Source: Acetobacterium sp. (GTDB lineage Bacteria > Bacillota > Clostridia > Eubacteriales > Eubacteriaceae). Taken from it: a DNA stretch of 64,000 nucleotides. The stretch is from the NCBI RefSeq assembly GCF_030652775.1, contig NZ_JAUSPS010000029.1:1-64000 (forward strand), read 5' to 3'. Position numbers and translations under genes: made by a program. The notes beneath the pieces are model-generated. The model was not told where the DNA came from, made no database searches, and saw only the letters and a list, made by a program, of their open reading frames with translations. Below are positions 26,181 to 35,400 of the stretch, one piece after another; position 1 is the first letter of the stretch, and each line of letters starts with the position of its first letter.

Positions 26181-26237
26181 TAGCACGAAATGGGGTACAC
26201 CACCGAAAGGGTGTAATCGCGTTTTGTGCTTTTTTTG
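26181..26237 (+). promoter_or_regulatory. Probable HMP-PP riboswitch (thiS motif), terminator-embedded
   Basis: AGCACGAAA pairs with TTTTGTGCT, followed by seven T. Inside are GGGGTACACC and the hairpin CACC-GAAA-GGGTG. A terminator-embedded aptamer just before thiS is the known arrangement of the HMP-PP (thiS-motif) riboswitch of Clostridia. I assign it by position and architecture, with no alignment. Confidence 0.6.
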
Positions 26238-26267
26238 CGTTTAAAACAGTGAAGGAGAAAAATCAAA

Positions 26268-26462
26268 ATGAAAGTTAATGGAAAAGAAATGACCCTGGGT
26301 AACAATCAAAATCTATTGCAGTTTTTGGAAGTCAATCAGTTTGATGTGGCTACTCTGGCGGTGGCCAGAAATGGTGAAATCGTTCCAAAAGTGACCTATG
26401 AGACGGTGACGCTTGGCGAGGAGGATATCCTCGAAGTGGTTCGCTTTGTGGGTGGTGGCTGA
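26268..26462 (+). CDS. thiS: Sulfur carrier protein ThiS
   Basis: Ubiquitin-like sulfur carrier, 64 residues, ending in Gly-Gly-Gly (FVGGG); the C-terminal glycine is thiocarboxylated to deliver sulfur to the thiazole ring. The family start MKVNGKEMTL is clear. AAGGAGAA precedes ATG 26268. It heads the thiazole operon. The ThiF adenylyltransferase that activates it is not encoded in this operon. Confidence 0.92.
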   Translation: MKVNGKEMTLGNNQNLLQFLEVNQFDVATLAVARNGEIVPKVTYETVTLGEEDILEVVRFVGGG

Positions 26463-26548
26463 TCGTCATTACGCAACTGAACACAGGCAATAATTATTCA
26501 AACAAGACGTTTTATAAATACCAATAATAAAGTCAAAAAGGAGACAAA

Positions 26549-27313
26549 ATGACAGATCAATTAGTAATTGGCGGACACCCTTTTAATTCCCGGTTTATTC
26601 TGGGGTCGGGAAAGTTTTCACTGGAAATTGTGAAGGCGGTGGTTGAGAATGGCGGCGCAGAAATAGTAACCCTGGCGCTGCGGCGGGCGAATCAAGGGGG
26701 CGAAGAAAATATTCTGGATTATATTCCCCCAAATGTTACCCTGCTGCCTAATACCTCTGGAGCCAGAACGGCTGAAGAAGCGGTTAAAATCGCCCGGCTG
26801 GCGCGGGAAATCAATTGCGGGAATTTTATCAAGGTGGAAGTCATCAAGGATTCCAAATATCTGTTTCCCGATAACTATGAAACCATTAAAGCCACGGAAA
26901 TCCTGGCCAGAGACGGCTTTGTGGTGATGCCCTATATGTACCCGGATTTAAATGTCGCCCGGGATTTAGTCAGTGCCGGGGCAGCGGCGGTAATGCCGCT
27001 GGCTTCGCCGATTGGCAGCAACAAGGGTTTGAGCACCCGGGATTTTATTGAGATTCTGGTCAATGAAATCCCGGTTCCGATTATTGTTGATGCTGGCATT
27101 GGGCGGCCATCCCAGGCCTGTGAGGCGATGGAAATGGGGGTCGATGCAGTGATGTGCAATACAGCGGTGGCGACGGCCAAAAACATTCCATTGATGGCCA
27201 GGGCCTTTGGTCAGGCGATTGAGTCGGGTCGAAATGCCTATCTGGCTGGCCTCGGTCGGGTCTTAAACCAGGCGGAAGCATCCAGTCCCTTAACTGGATT
27301 TTTGGAGGATTAG
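26549..27313 (+). CDS. thiG: Thiazole synthase ThiG
   Basis: TIM-barrel enzyme, 254 residues, that joins deoxyxylulose phosphate, dehydroglycine and the ThiS sulfur to form thiazole phosphate. Recognised by [10 protein letters not shown], the FIKVEVIKD stretch with the Schiff-base lysine, and [12 protein letters not shown] with [18 protein letters not shown] precedes ATG 26549. thiH starts one base after its stop. Confidence 0.95.
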   Translation: MTDQLVIGGHPFNSRFILGSGKFSLEIVKAVVENGGAEIVTLALRRANQGGEENILDYIPPNVTLLPNTSGARTAEEAVKIARLAREINCGNFIKVEVIKDSKYLFPDNYETIKATEILARDGFVVMPYMYPDLNVARDLVSAGAAAVMPLASPIGSNKGLSTRDFIEILVNEIPVPIIVDAGIGRPSQACEAMEMGVDAVMCNTAVATAKNIPLMARAFGQAIESGRNAYLAGLGRVLNQAEASSPLTGFLED

Positions 27314-27314
27314 G

Positions 27315-28469
27315 ATGGCAGTGAAACGAACGGATCCGCTGGCCTATCAACCGGGGATGGCGATAATTACTTCGGAAATTCTGGATAAGGTCTTGAAAAA
27401 TGTGGATAACTATGACTATTCCAAGATTTCAGCTCGGGATGTGGAAGAGGCTCTGAAAAAAGATCATTTATCGATGAAAGATTATGGAGCCTTATTATCA
27501 CCGGCAGCGACACCATATTTAGAAGAAATGGCAAAAAAAGCCGTTATTGAAACCAGAAGACACTTTGGCAACAGCATCGGTCTGTTTACGCCTCTCTATA
27601 TTGCCAATTATTGTGAAAACAACTGTGTATACTGTGGATTTAATTGTAAAAATAAAATCCGTCGAGGTAAGCTTAGTCTGGCAGAAATGGAGCGAGAACT
27701 GGAAGCTATTGCCAAAACTGGTTTAAAAGAGATATTGATTTTAACCGGCGAATCCCGGCATCATTCCGGGGTCGAATATATCGGGGCAGCGGTTAAGCTG
27801 GCGGCAGAATATTTTGCTACCGTGGGGATTGAAATCTATCCCCTGAATGCTGATGAATACGCCTATCTTAAAAAATGCGGCGCCGATTTTGTTTCAGTCT
27901 ATCAGGAAACCTATAATCTCGACAAATATCAACAGGTTCATTTAAGTGGGCCCAAGCGGGTCTTTCCCTATCGGTTTGATTCCCAGGAGCGAGCCTTGAT
28001 GGGGGGCATGCGAGGGGTATCCTTCGGGGCGCTGCTGGGCTTGGGTGACTTCAGAAAAGACGCCTTTGCCACCGGACTGCATGCTTCTTTTATTCAGCAG
28101 AAATACCCCCATGCCGAAATCGGCTTTTCCACCCCTCGGCTCAGGCCCTTTATTAACAATGCTGATAACAACCCCAATGACGTCCATGAGCAACAACTGC
28201 TGCAGGTGATGCTGGCCTACCGCTTACTGATGCCCTTTGCCGGGATCACCATTTCAACTCGGGAACGAGCCGGCTTTCGGGATCATGTCATCGGGATGGT
28301 GGCGACAAAAATTTCCGCCGGTGTCAGGGTCGGAGTGGGTGGTCATGAACAGGAAGAAAAAGGCGATGAACAGTTTGAGATTTCCGATCCCCGAAGTGTA
28401 TCTGAGGTGCATCAGATGATTTTAAACCGGGGGCTCCAGCCGGTTTATCGTGACTATATCCGGGTATAA
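27315..28469 (+). CDS. thiH: 2-iminoacetate synthase ThiH (radical SAM)
   Basis: Radical SAM tyrosine lyase, 384 residues, giving dehydroglycine for ThiG. The 4Fe-4S motif CENNCVYC (CX3CX2C) is near residues 98-105. Further marks are LILTGESRHHSGVEYIG and YQETYN. Length and order (S-G-H-E) are typical of anaerobic thiamine operons, which use tyrosine instead of glycine oxidase. Confidence 0.93.
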   Translation: MAVKRTDPLAYQPGMAIITSEILDKVLKNVDNYDYSKISARDVEEALKKDHLSMKDYGALLSPAATPYLEEMAKKAVIETRRHFGNSIGLFTPLYIANYCENNCVYCGFNCKNKIRRGKLSLAEMERELEAIAKTGLKEILILTGESRHHSGVEYIGAAVKLAAEYFATVGIEIYPLNADEYAYLKKCGADFVSVYQETYNLDKYQQVHLSGPKRVFPYRFDSQERALMGGMRGVSFGALLGLGDFRKDAFATGLHASFIQQKYPHAEIGFSTPRLRPFINNADNNPNDVHEQQLLQVMLAYRLLMPFAGITISTRERAGFRDHVIGMVATKISAGVRVGVGGHEQEEKGDEQFEISDPRSVSEVHQMILNRGLQPVYRDYIRV

Positions 28470-28541
28470 AGCTTACTAATTGACGTTTTCTTTTTCTCCA
28501 AATATGATAGACTATAAGCAAGAAAAATGAAGGAGCCTATT

Positions 28542-29138
28542 ATGCTGATTTGTATAACTAACCAGAAATTGTGCCGGGACGATTTTCTCAATCGCATTAA
28601 TGAAATTGCCAGTGGGAAACCCGATGCCATTATGTTAAGAGAAAAAGAACTGGATGAACCAGACTATCAAGAGCTGGCCATCAAAGTGAAAGAAATTTGT
28701 GAGCGGCAGCAGGTGAAGCTGATCATCAATCATAATCTCGAGACGGCCAAACGATTAAAGCTGGGCGCTGTTCAGGTGTCGATTGATGATATTCGGAAAA
28801 AGGGCGAAGCAATCAAAAATTTTGATCAGGTTGGGGTATCGGTTCACTCGGTGGAACAGGCTCGCGAAGCCGACGCATGGGGAGCGGCTTATTTAATCGC
28901 TGGTCATGTTTTCCCCACCGCTTGTAAAAAAGGCCTGCCGGCCCGGGGACTGCGTTTTCTCAAAGAAGTATGCGATTCCGTCAGCATCCCGGTTTATGCC
29001 ATTGGCGGCATCAGCGAAAGCAATTATAAAATTGTTTTAATAACCGGCGCCCAGGGGGTCTGTATTATGAGTGAAGCAATGACCTGCTCCAATCCGGAAA
29101 CCCTTGCTCAGCGCTTTGTTTTCAGGGATAATGGTTAA
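28542..29138 (+). CDS. thiE: Thiamine phosphate synthase-like (ThiE/TenI family)
   Basis: TIM-barrel of 198 residues that couples HMP-PP with thiazole phosphate. Marks are MLREKELDEPDYQELA, LIINHNLETA and AGHVFPTACKKG, with AIGGI near residue 155. The His/Asn pattern leaves open TenI-type aminase or tautomerase function, but operon position favours ThiE. ATG 28542 was chosen because AAGGAG is 6 bases upstream; an earlier ATG at 28527 has none. Its stop overlaps the convergent GGDEF-EAL gene by four bases, inside a terminator stem. Confidence 0.82.
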   Translation: MLICITNQKLCRDDFLNRINEIASGKPDAIMLREKELDEPDYQELAIKVKEICERQQVKLIINHNLETAKRLKLGAVQVSIDDIRKKGEAIKNFDQVGVSVHSVEQAREADAWGAAYLIAGHVFPTACKKGLPARGLRFLKEVCDSVSIPVYAIGGISESNYKIVLITGAQGVCIMSEAMTCSNPETLAQRFVFRDNG

Positions 29139-29164
29139 TCACCATTATCCCTTTTATATTTTTT
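29123..29164. terminator. Bidirectional terminator spanning two convergent stop codons
   Basis: AGGGATAATGGT pairs with ACCATTATCCCT around TAATC, followed by T-rich DNA. Both stop codons (thiE and the minus-strand gene) lie in this hairpin. Confidence 0.75.
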
Positions 29165-31975
29165 CACAAAAGCCATAAGATCTACCTCGGACATCGGCTT
29201 GGCATAATAAAAGCCTTGGGCAATGTGACATTCGTTTTTAAGCAAGAAGTCAATTTGTGCGGTTGTTTCCACCCCTTCAGCAAGGACCTGAAGATTAAAG
29301 TTATCAGCGAGTTCGATAATGACCTTGGCAATCGTACCATTATCATGTTCAGGAATCCCTTTAACAAATGATCGGTCGATTTTTATTTTATCAACAGTGA
29401 ATTTGTTCAAATAAGAAAGGGAAGAATATCCGGTACCGAAATCATCAATAGCGACCTGAATATTCATGGCATTAAAATTTCTTAATATCGATTCACACTC
29501 ATCTTCATTGTCCATTAAAATTCCTTCAGTTATTTCCAACTCCAAAAGGTGTGGCGGTAGGTTTGTTTTATCCAGGACGGATTGAATCAGTTCGCAGATA
29601 TAGGGTAGTTTAAATTGTAATTTGGAAAGATTGACGGCAATGGGAATGGAATAGCCCATCTGATGAAGCTTGTTTCCAAATTCACAGGCATTTTGAAGCA
29701 CCCATTCGCCAATCGGAATAATCAGATGAGATTCTTCGGCAATGGGAATAAAGTTATTTGGGGGGATCATCCCTGATGGGCTTTGCCAGCGGATCAGGGC
29801 TTCCATTCCGATAATCTGATTATTTATCATATCAAACTGGGGTTGATAAAAAATTAGAAATTCATGTTTATTAAGGGCGATTCGCAGCTTATTCTGCATT
29901 TCATATCTATAGATGGAAAGGCTGTTGATGTTTTTGTCATAAAACTCAAAGGAACTGAGTTTATTTTCAATAACGTTGTTTAGAGCGGAAGAAGCTGTCT
30001 TTAAAAGCCTGGGGTAATTGGTTGCGTCATTTGGATAGAGACTGATACCAATATTTATATCAATGACAACTTCTTCTTCATCGATAAAAAACATATGAGT
30101 CAATTCCTTGTACAATTCCATAATATCGACATATAGACTTTCATTCGAGTGAACGCTTGTTCTAAAGATCCCGAATTCATCATTTCCCAATCGGGCGATA
30201 AGATCCTGATCGTCAACGATCTTTTCTAGTCTTTCGGCAAAAGCACGGATCAACTTGCTGCCAAAGTCAAAGCCCTTGGCCTCGTTAATAATTCTGAAAT
30301 TATCAATATTAATGAGAATCAAAGCATGATTGCTAAGGTGGTTAGTATCGGCATTGATTAAAGTAGTAGCATATTCATCAAGAAAAAGTTTATTATTAAG
30401 TCTGGTGGTATTATCAAAATATTTCAAATAGTGCAGGTCTTTTTTGATTTGTTTTTGAACTGTCAAATCGGTGATATTACCAATATAATAGTCATTCTCC
30501 ATGTTTCTCAACTTGCTTATTTTCAAGAACAGAAACAAGGGTTTTGTACTGGCATGAGTATATTCAATTTCTCCGGAAAAGACCGTATCATTATTGAGTT
30601 TTTCGATAATTTCCTGATTAATTAGAATATTGCTTTCTAATAAATCCAGCTCTTGAATCGTCGATTCAGAGAATCCGATCATGATCGAAAAGGCCGAATT
30701 GTTATAGAGGCAATGAAATTTATGGTCAAGGATAAAAATACCTTCTTCAGTCCCGGCCAGTAATTCCAAAATTAATTCAAGCTGAGATTGAATTTGTTTT
30801 CGATTGTCTATTTCCAGATTGAGGGCGTTATTATGGAGTTCCATTTCGTCGATATATCGGGTAATACGCTGACTTGTTAAATGTAAACAGCTGGATAAAA
30901 CACCAATTTCATCTTCCCGGGAATAATACTCTTTTGGTAGATTGATTTCTTCGTCCTGCCGACTAAAAGAATCAATCGATTCGGATATGATGACTAGCGG
31001 TTTTGAGATGAGATTGGTCAGACTTTTAATAAAAATAATAATGATAAAAAGTGAGAACATAAAGATTAATATATTTATCATTAATAATTGATATAGCGGT
31101 GCCATTACTTCAGAGCTCGGAATGACCGTAGCCACAATCCAGTTTTTGGTTTCCGTCGGTACATAAGCGATATAGAGGGGATCGTTTCCATTAGTATATT
31201 TGACGATACCACTATTTCCAGAAAAAATTTCATCTTGAAAGGCATCAAGATAGCCATTAATATCGCTGGCATTTGATTGCATATCAGGGTTTTGGCTGGG
31301 GCTGTAAAAGACACTGCCATCTTGATTGAGTAACAGCGTGTAGCCATTTTTTCCGATTTGATAGGATTGCATCAAATCATAAATATCCTCAACCAATAAA
31401 TCAATTCCGAAAGCTCCCAGAGTTTCGTTGTTTTTGATAATGGGTGTTGTAATAGAAACAACCATCTTCAGCGTAACAAGATCAATATAAGGCTTAGTGA
31501 TGGTGGTTTTACCGGCATTGACGGTTTCTTTGTACCAGTCTCGTTGATTCATCTGATAATCGACTGCTGAATCAAAATTAGCGTCAGAGGTAATTAAATC
31601 ATTGGCCTGAACAATTGCGATGTAGGCCAAGGAAATATTTTCCTCGGAAGCCTGGATAGCCTGAAGCTCCTGGGTAACGGTATTAAATAACGGGTGTTGG
31701 CGTTTTTCAGCTTGTGATTTGATTTCTGAGATTACGGTAAAGTAGTCCTGGTTGGTTTTCATTTGATCCACGATGACAATATTTTCAGCAAAATACTTAT
31801 CGATTTCAGTTGCGATGAGATGTGCAGTTTGCTGCAGTTCGGTTTTGCTTTTTTCTTCAAAAAAATTACTCATCAGTTGGATGGAGATAAAGCCATAAAT
31901 TAGAAATACACCAATAATAAAAACAGTCAGAAACATACCAATACGTCGGATTAAGCTTTTTTTAAACCATTCCAT
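29135..31975 (-). CDS. Cache-HAMP-PAS-GGDEF-EAL membrane protein (paralogue A)
   Basis: Membrane c-di-GMP signalling protein, 946 residues. Membrane segments lie near residues 13-34 and 285-305 and enclose an extracellular double-Cache sensor. A HAMP-like linker, PAS domain (about 390-490), GGDEF (about 510-665) and EAL (about 685-930) follow. The GGDEF signature is ARLGNDEFGIF, so one Gly is replaced by Asn and cyclase activity is doubtful. The EAL domain keeps MEALIRW, LELEITEG, DDFGTGYSSLSYL and AEGVET, so phosphodiesterase activity is likely. It is followed in tandem by a very similar paralogue. The extracellular ligand is unknown. Confidence 0.88.
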   Translation of the reverse strand: MEWFKKSLIRRIGMFLTVFIIGVFLIYGFISIQLMSNFFEEKSKTELQQTAHLIATEIDKYFAENIVIVDQMKTNQDYFTVISEIKSQAEKRQHPLFNTVTQELQAIQASEENISLAYIAIVQANDLITSDANFDSAVDYQMNQRDWYKETVNAGKTTITKPYIDLVTLKMVVSITTPIIKNNETLGAFGIDLLVEDIYDLMQSYQIGKNGYTLLLNQDGSVFYSPSQNPDMQSNASDINGYLDAFQDEIFSGNSGIVKYTNGNDPLYIAYVPTETKNWIVATVIPSSEVMAPLYQLLMINILIFMFSLFIIIIFIKSLTNLISKPLVIISESIDSFSRQDEEINLPKEYYSREDEIGVLSSCLHLTSQRITRYIDEMELHNNALNLEIDNRKQIQSQLELILELLAGTEEGIFILDHKFHCLYNNSAFSIMIGFSESTIQELDLLESNILINQEIIEKLNNDTVFSGEIEYTHASTKPLFLFLKISKLRNMENDYYIGNITDLTVQKQIKKDLHYLKYFDNTTRLNNKLFLDEYATTLINADTNHLSNHALILINIDNFRIINEAKGFDFGSKLIRAFAERLEKIVDDQDLIARLGNDEFGIFRTSVHSNESLYVDIMELYKELTHMFFIDEEEVVIDINIGISLYPNDATNYPRLLKTASSALNNVIENKLSSFEFYDKNINSLSIYRYEMQNKLRIALNKHEFLIFYQPQFDMINNQIIGMEALIRWQSPSGMIPPNNFIPIAEESHLIIPIGEWVLQNACEFGNKLHQMGYSIPIAVNLSKLQFKLPYICELIQSVLDKTNLPPHLLELEITEGILMDNEDECESILRNFNAMNIQVAIDDFGTGYSSLSYLNKFTVDKIKIDRSFVKGIPEHDNGTIAKVIIELADNFNLQVLAEGVETTAQIDFLLKNECHIAQGFYYAKPMSEVDLMAFVKKYKRDNGD

Positions 31976-32088
31976 CTGAACTCACCCTTTTCGTTAATAG
32001 ATTTATCGAAAAACTCATGTTAGTTCAAGAATATATACCCAAATAGCGAAACAAAACAACAAAATGATAGCAACTTAAAAACATTTCA

Positions 32089-32123
32089 AAGAAGGATCAT
32101 GGTTAAACCCCAGGATCCTTCTT
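32089..32123 (-). terminator. Terminator hairpin overlapping the stop of paralogue B
   Basis: AAGAAGGATC pairs with GATCCTTCTT over the end of the minus-strand gene; a T-rich stretch on the minus strand follows. Confidence 0.5.
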
Positions 32124-34943
32124 GAATTTTTGGATAAAAGCAATGATCTCTTCCTCGGGCAGAGGCTGGGAGTAATAAAAGCCCTGGGCGATATGGCAAT
32201 TATTTTTGAGTAAAAAGTCAATTTGTTCTGGGGTTTCCACCCCTTCGGCAATGACCTGAAGATTAAAATTGCCAGCCAGTTCAATGATAACCTTGGCAAT
32301 GGCGCCGTTATCAAGATGGGGAATCCCTTTAATAAAGGAGCGGTCGATTTTGATCTTATCGACGGCAAATTTTTTCAAGTAACTCAGGGAGGAGTAACCA
32401 GTTCCAAAATCGTCAATGGAGATCTGAATCCCCATCCCGTGGAATTCACTGATGATCGATTCACATTCATCCTCATTGTCCATCAGGATCCCTTCAGTAA
32501 TTTCCAGCTCCAGCAGCTCCGGCGGGAGCTGGGTGCGGGTCAAAATGGACTGGATCAGTTCCCCGATATACGGGGCCTTGAACTGAAGCATCGACAGATT
32601 AACAGCGATCGGAGTTTGATAACCCAGGGCTGACAATTTATTTCCAAATTCGCAGGCGTTTTCTAGCACCCATTCGCCAATCGGGATAATCAGATTTGAT
32701 TCTTCGGCAATGGCAATAAAGCTTCCCGGAGGAACCATGCCATCGGGGCTGTTCCAGCGGATTAACGCCTCCAGACCGATGATCTGATTGGTGGCCATAT
32801 CGACCTGGGGCTGGTAGTGGAGAATAAATTCCTGGTTGTTCAGGGCATTACGCAGTTTATTCTGCAGCTCGTATTTTTGAATCGAGAGGCTGTTGATATC
32901 CTTGTCATAAAATTCAAAACGGCGGCTCTTATTGGCTTTGACATTGTTCAGGGCTGAAGCGGCGGTTTTTAGAAGTTTAGGATAATGGTTGGCATCACTG
33001 GGGTAGAGACTGATCCCGATACTGACGTCAATGATGAGCTCTTCATCATTGATGGCGATTTGTCTTTCCAGTTCCTTGCTCAAACACAGAATATACTCAT
33101 ATAAATCTTCATTGGAAGAAACATGGGCTTTCAGGATGCCAAACTCGTCATTACCCAAACGGGCCAGCACATCCTGGTCGCTGATCAAGTTTTTAAGACG
33201 ATTGGCTAGAGCAATCAGAACCTTATTACCGAAATCAAAGCCTTTTGCTTCATTGATAATTCTGAAATTATCGATATTGATCAAGATCAAAGCATGGCTG
33301 CCGACATTGTCGGTGTCCGCGCTGATGAGTTCCACACCCGATTCATCCAAAAATACCTTGTTGTTGAGTTTGGTCAGATGATCAAAATATTTCAGATAGT
33401 AAATATCTTTTTCGATTTGCTTATGGGCCGTGAGATTGGTGATATTACCGATATAATAATCAGTACCTCCATTTTGCACCTTACTGATCCGCAAAAAAAG
33501 AAACAGGGTCTCATTTGAATTCTGAGTATATTCAATTTCACCAGACCAGACTGGATTCATTTGCAGGCTGTCAATCAAAGGCTGATCGATGAGGATATTG
33601 TGGTCTGATAAGTTCAGCGCCGGGATTTCTGCTTCCGGAATCCCGATCATTCTGGAAAAGGCGGCATTGTGGTAGATACAGAAAAATCCATCATTCAGGA
33701 TAAAAATGCCTTCGTCAGTACCGGACAGTAATTCCAGAATCATTTCTAGCTGGGATTGCACAACCCGGCGTTTGTCAATTTCTTCATTCAAAGCTTCATT
33801 ATTGGTTTGGACTTCTTCAATATATTGGGTAATCCGGTGACTCATCAGATTAAGTCCTCGGGATAAAATACCGATCTCATCCTCGCGACGATAAAGCGCA
33901 GCTGGCAGATTGATTTCCTGATCACCCTGGCTGAAGGTTTCAACGGAGTCCGAAATGGTCACAATCGGTTCGGAAATAAGCCGGGTCATCCGTTTGATAA
34001 ACAGGGCAATCAAAAGAAGCAGCGCCAGTGAAATAAAGAAAAGGCTGAAAATAAACTGGTTCAGCGGGGCCAGAACTTCAGAGCGGGGGATGACGGTGGC
34101 CACAATCCAGTTGGATGACTGGGTGGGCACATAGGCAATATATTTGGCATTATTCCCCAGGCTGTGTTCAATGACGCCGCTGTTTCCTGAGGTGATCTGG
34201 GTCATATAGGGGTCGAGATAGGAAAAAGGATTGGCTCCTTCGGCAGAAAAAATCTTGAGATCAGTGGGGTAATAAAAGAGCGTCCCGTCTTTATTAATCA
34301 ATAGGGTATAACCGTTGCTGCCAACCTTGTAGGTGTCCATCAGTTTCGAAATATCAGATACCTGTAAGTCAATGCCCATGGCGCCGATCACGCTGTTATT
34401 TTTTAGGAGCGGGGTGGTGATGGAAACCACCATTTTTTCGGTGACTATATCAATATAAGGGCTGGTGACCGTTATGCCCCGGGATTTTAAGGTTTCAATA
34501 TACCAGAGCCGCTTATTCAGATCATAATCTGGTTTGGGATCAAAATCGGGGGTCGAAGAAATCAGATCATTGGACTTTGTTACGCCGATGTAAGCCAGTG
34601 AAATATTGGGGTCCGAGGCTTTAATCGCCAGGAGTTCCTGGGTCACCACATTGAATAGCGGGTGCTGACGTTTTTCCTCCCGGATATTGAGGGCTTCAGT
34701 AATGGCCTGATAATCCTGGTTGGTTTTCATCTGTTCGACGATAACAACATTTTTTTCAATAAATTTGTCAATTTCGGTGGCAATCTGTTGAGCATCGTTG
34801 GATATGTCTTTCTTACTGTTGGCCACAAAAAAATCACTCAACATTTGGATGGATATGATTCCATAAACGGCAAAGGCAACAATAATAAATCCGATAACAA
34901 TTGTGCCAATCCGGCGGATCAGGCTTTTTTTAAACCACTGCAC
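32103..34943 (-). CDS. Cache-HAMP-PAS-GGDEF-EAL membrane protein (paralogue B)
   Basis: 946 residues, the same length and domain order as the protein at 29135-31975, and clearly its paralogue over the whole length (e.g. KKSLIRRIG at the N-terminus, ARLGNDEFGI, EALIRW). The GGDEF motif is again GNDEF. The start is GTG 34943, preceded by AAGGATGGAA. The sensor domain differs most (YSLGNNAKYIAYVPTQ region), so the pair may sense different ligands with shared output. It is divergent from the riboflavin operon. Probably a c-di-GMP phosphodiesterase. Confidence 0.88.
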   Translation of the reverse strand: MQWFKKSLIRRIGTIVIGFIIVAFAVYGIISIQMLSDFFVANSKKDISNDAQQIATEIDKFIEKNVVIVEQMKTNQDYQAITEALNIREEKRQHPLFNVVTQELLAIKASDPNISLAYIGVTKSNDLISSTPDFDPKPDYDLNKRLWYIETLKSRGITVTSPYIDIVTEKMVVSITTPLLKNNSVIGAMGIDLQVSDISKLMDTYKVGSNGYTLLINKDGTLFYYPTDLKIFSAEGANPFSYLDPYMTQITSGNSGVIEHSLGNNAKYIAYVPTQSSNWIVATVIPRSEVLAPLNQFIFSLFFISLALLLLIALFIKRMTRLISEPIVTISDSVETFSQGDQEINLPAALYRREDEIGILSRGLNLMSHRITQYIEEVQTNNEALNEEIDKRRVVQSQLEMILELLSGTDEGIFILNDGFFCIYHNAAFSRMIGIPEAEIPALNLSDHNILIDQPLIDSLQMNPVWSGEIEYTQNSNETLFLFLRISKVQNGGTDYYIGNITNLTAHKQIEKDIYYLKYFDHLTKLNNKVFLDESGVELISADTDNVGSHALILINIDNFRIINEAKGFDFGNKVLIALANRLKNLISDQDVLARLGNDEFGILKAHVSSNEDLYEYILCLSKELERQIAINDEELIIDVSIGISLYPSDANHYPKLLKTAASALNNVKANKSRRFEFYDKDINSLSIQKYELQNKLRNALNNQEFILHYQPQVDMATNQIIGLEALIRWNSPDGMVPPGSFIAIAEESNLIIPIGEWVLENACEFGNKLSALGYQTPIAVNLSMLQFKAPYIGELIQSILTRTQLPPELLELEITEGILMDNEDECESIISEFHGMGIQISIDDFGTGYSSLSYLKKFAVDKIKIDRSFIKGIPHLDNGAIAKVIIELAGNFNLQVIAEGVETPEQIDFLLKNNCHIAQGFYYSQPLPEEEIIAFIQKFKKDPGV

Positions 34944-35062
34944 GGGCGTTCCATCCTTTCTTTGAAGTTTCAGTCAATATCATAACTGTTAGTTTCAACT
35001 TGCTTTTTCATGTTCCTATTATAAACGAAAAAGATCATAAAGAAAATTAATTTTTAATGTAT

Positions 35063-35091
35063 TGACAGGAATATATTTATTATGTTAAAGT
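35063..35091 (+). promoter_or_regulatory. Promoter of the riboflavin operon
   Basis: TTGACA at 35063-35068 with TTAAAG at 35086-35091 and a TG before it, spacing 17. The FMN riboswitch begins about 20 bases later. Confidence 0.5.
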
Positions 35092-35109
35092 GTAGTCAAT
35101 TAAATATGA

Positions 35110-35219
35110 AGTCTTCAGGGCAGGGATAGTTTCCCTACCGGTGGTATAGCCCACGAGCCGCAAGGTATGATTCGGTGTAATTCCGAGGCCGACAGTTAAA
35201 GTCTGGATGAAAGAAGATA
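35110..35219 (+). promoter_or_regulatory. FMN riboswitch (RFN element)
   Basis: Classic order: TCTTCAGGGCAGGG, CCCTACCGGTGGTATAGCCC, CGAGCCGCAAGG, GATTCGGTGTAATTCCGAGGCCGACAG, then GTCTGGATGAAAGAAGA. It controls ribD-ribE-ribBA-ribH. Confidence 0.95.
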
Positions 35220-35266
35220 ATAAAGCTTTGCATGTTGTTTTGCATGTTGATGATCTTTGTTTATTT

Positions 35267-35301
35267 AGCTCTGAAATGGTAATCATTTCAGAGCTTTTTT
35301 T
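35267..35301 (+). terminator. Terminator of the FMN riboswitch
   Basis: AGCTCTGAAATG pairs with CATTTCAGAGCT, followed by seven T, 100 bases before ribD. Confidence 0.88.
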
Positions 35302-35400
35302 ATACAAAGATTCATTATCCCAAAAAGACATAAGCTTGCAAAAAAACGATTGCCCTGAATGACATCAGGGTATTTTTTCTTTTTTGAGAGAGGAGAACGT

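Noticed and set aside
26181-26237. A further copy of the CATGAAG element or a TPP riboswitch before thiS
   Set aside because: The stem and loop sequences differ, no CTGAGA or related TPP core is present, and the architecture suits the thiS-motif (HMP-PP) class better.
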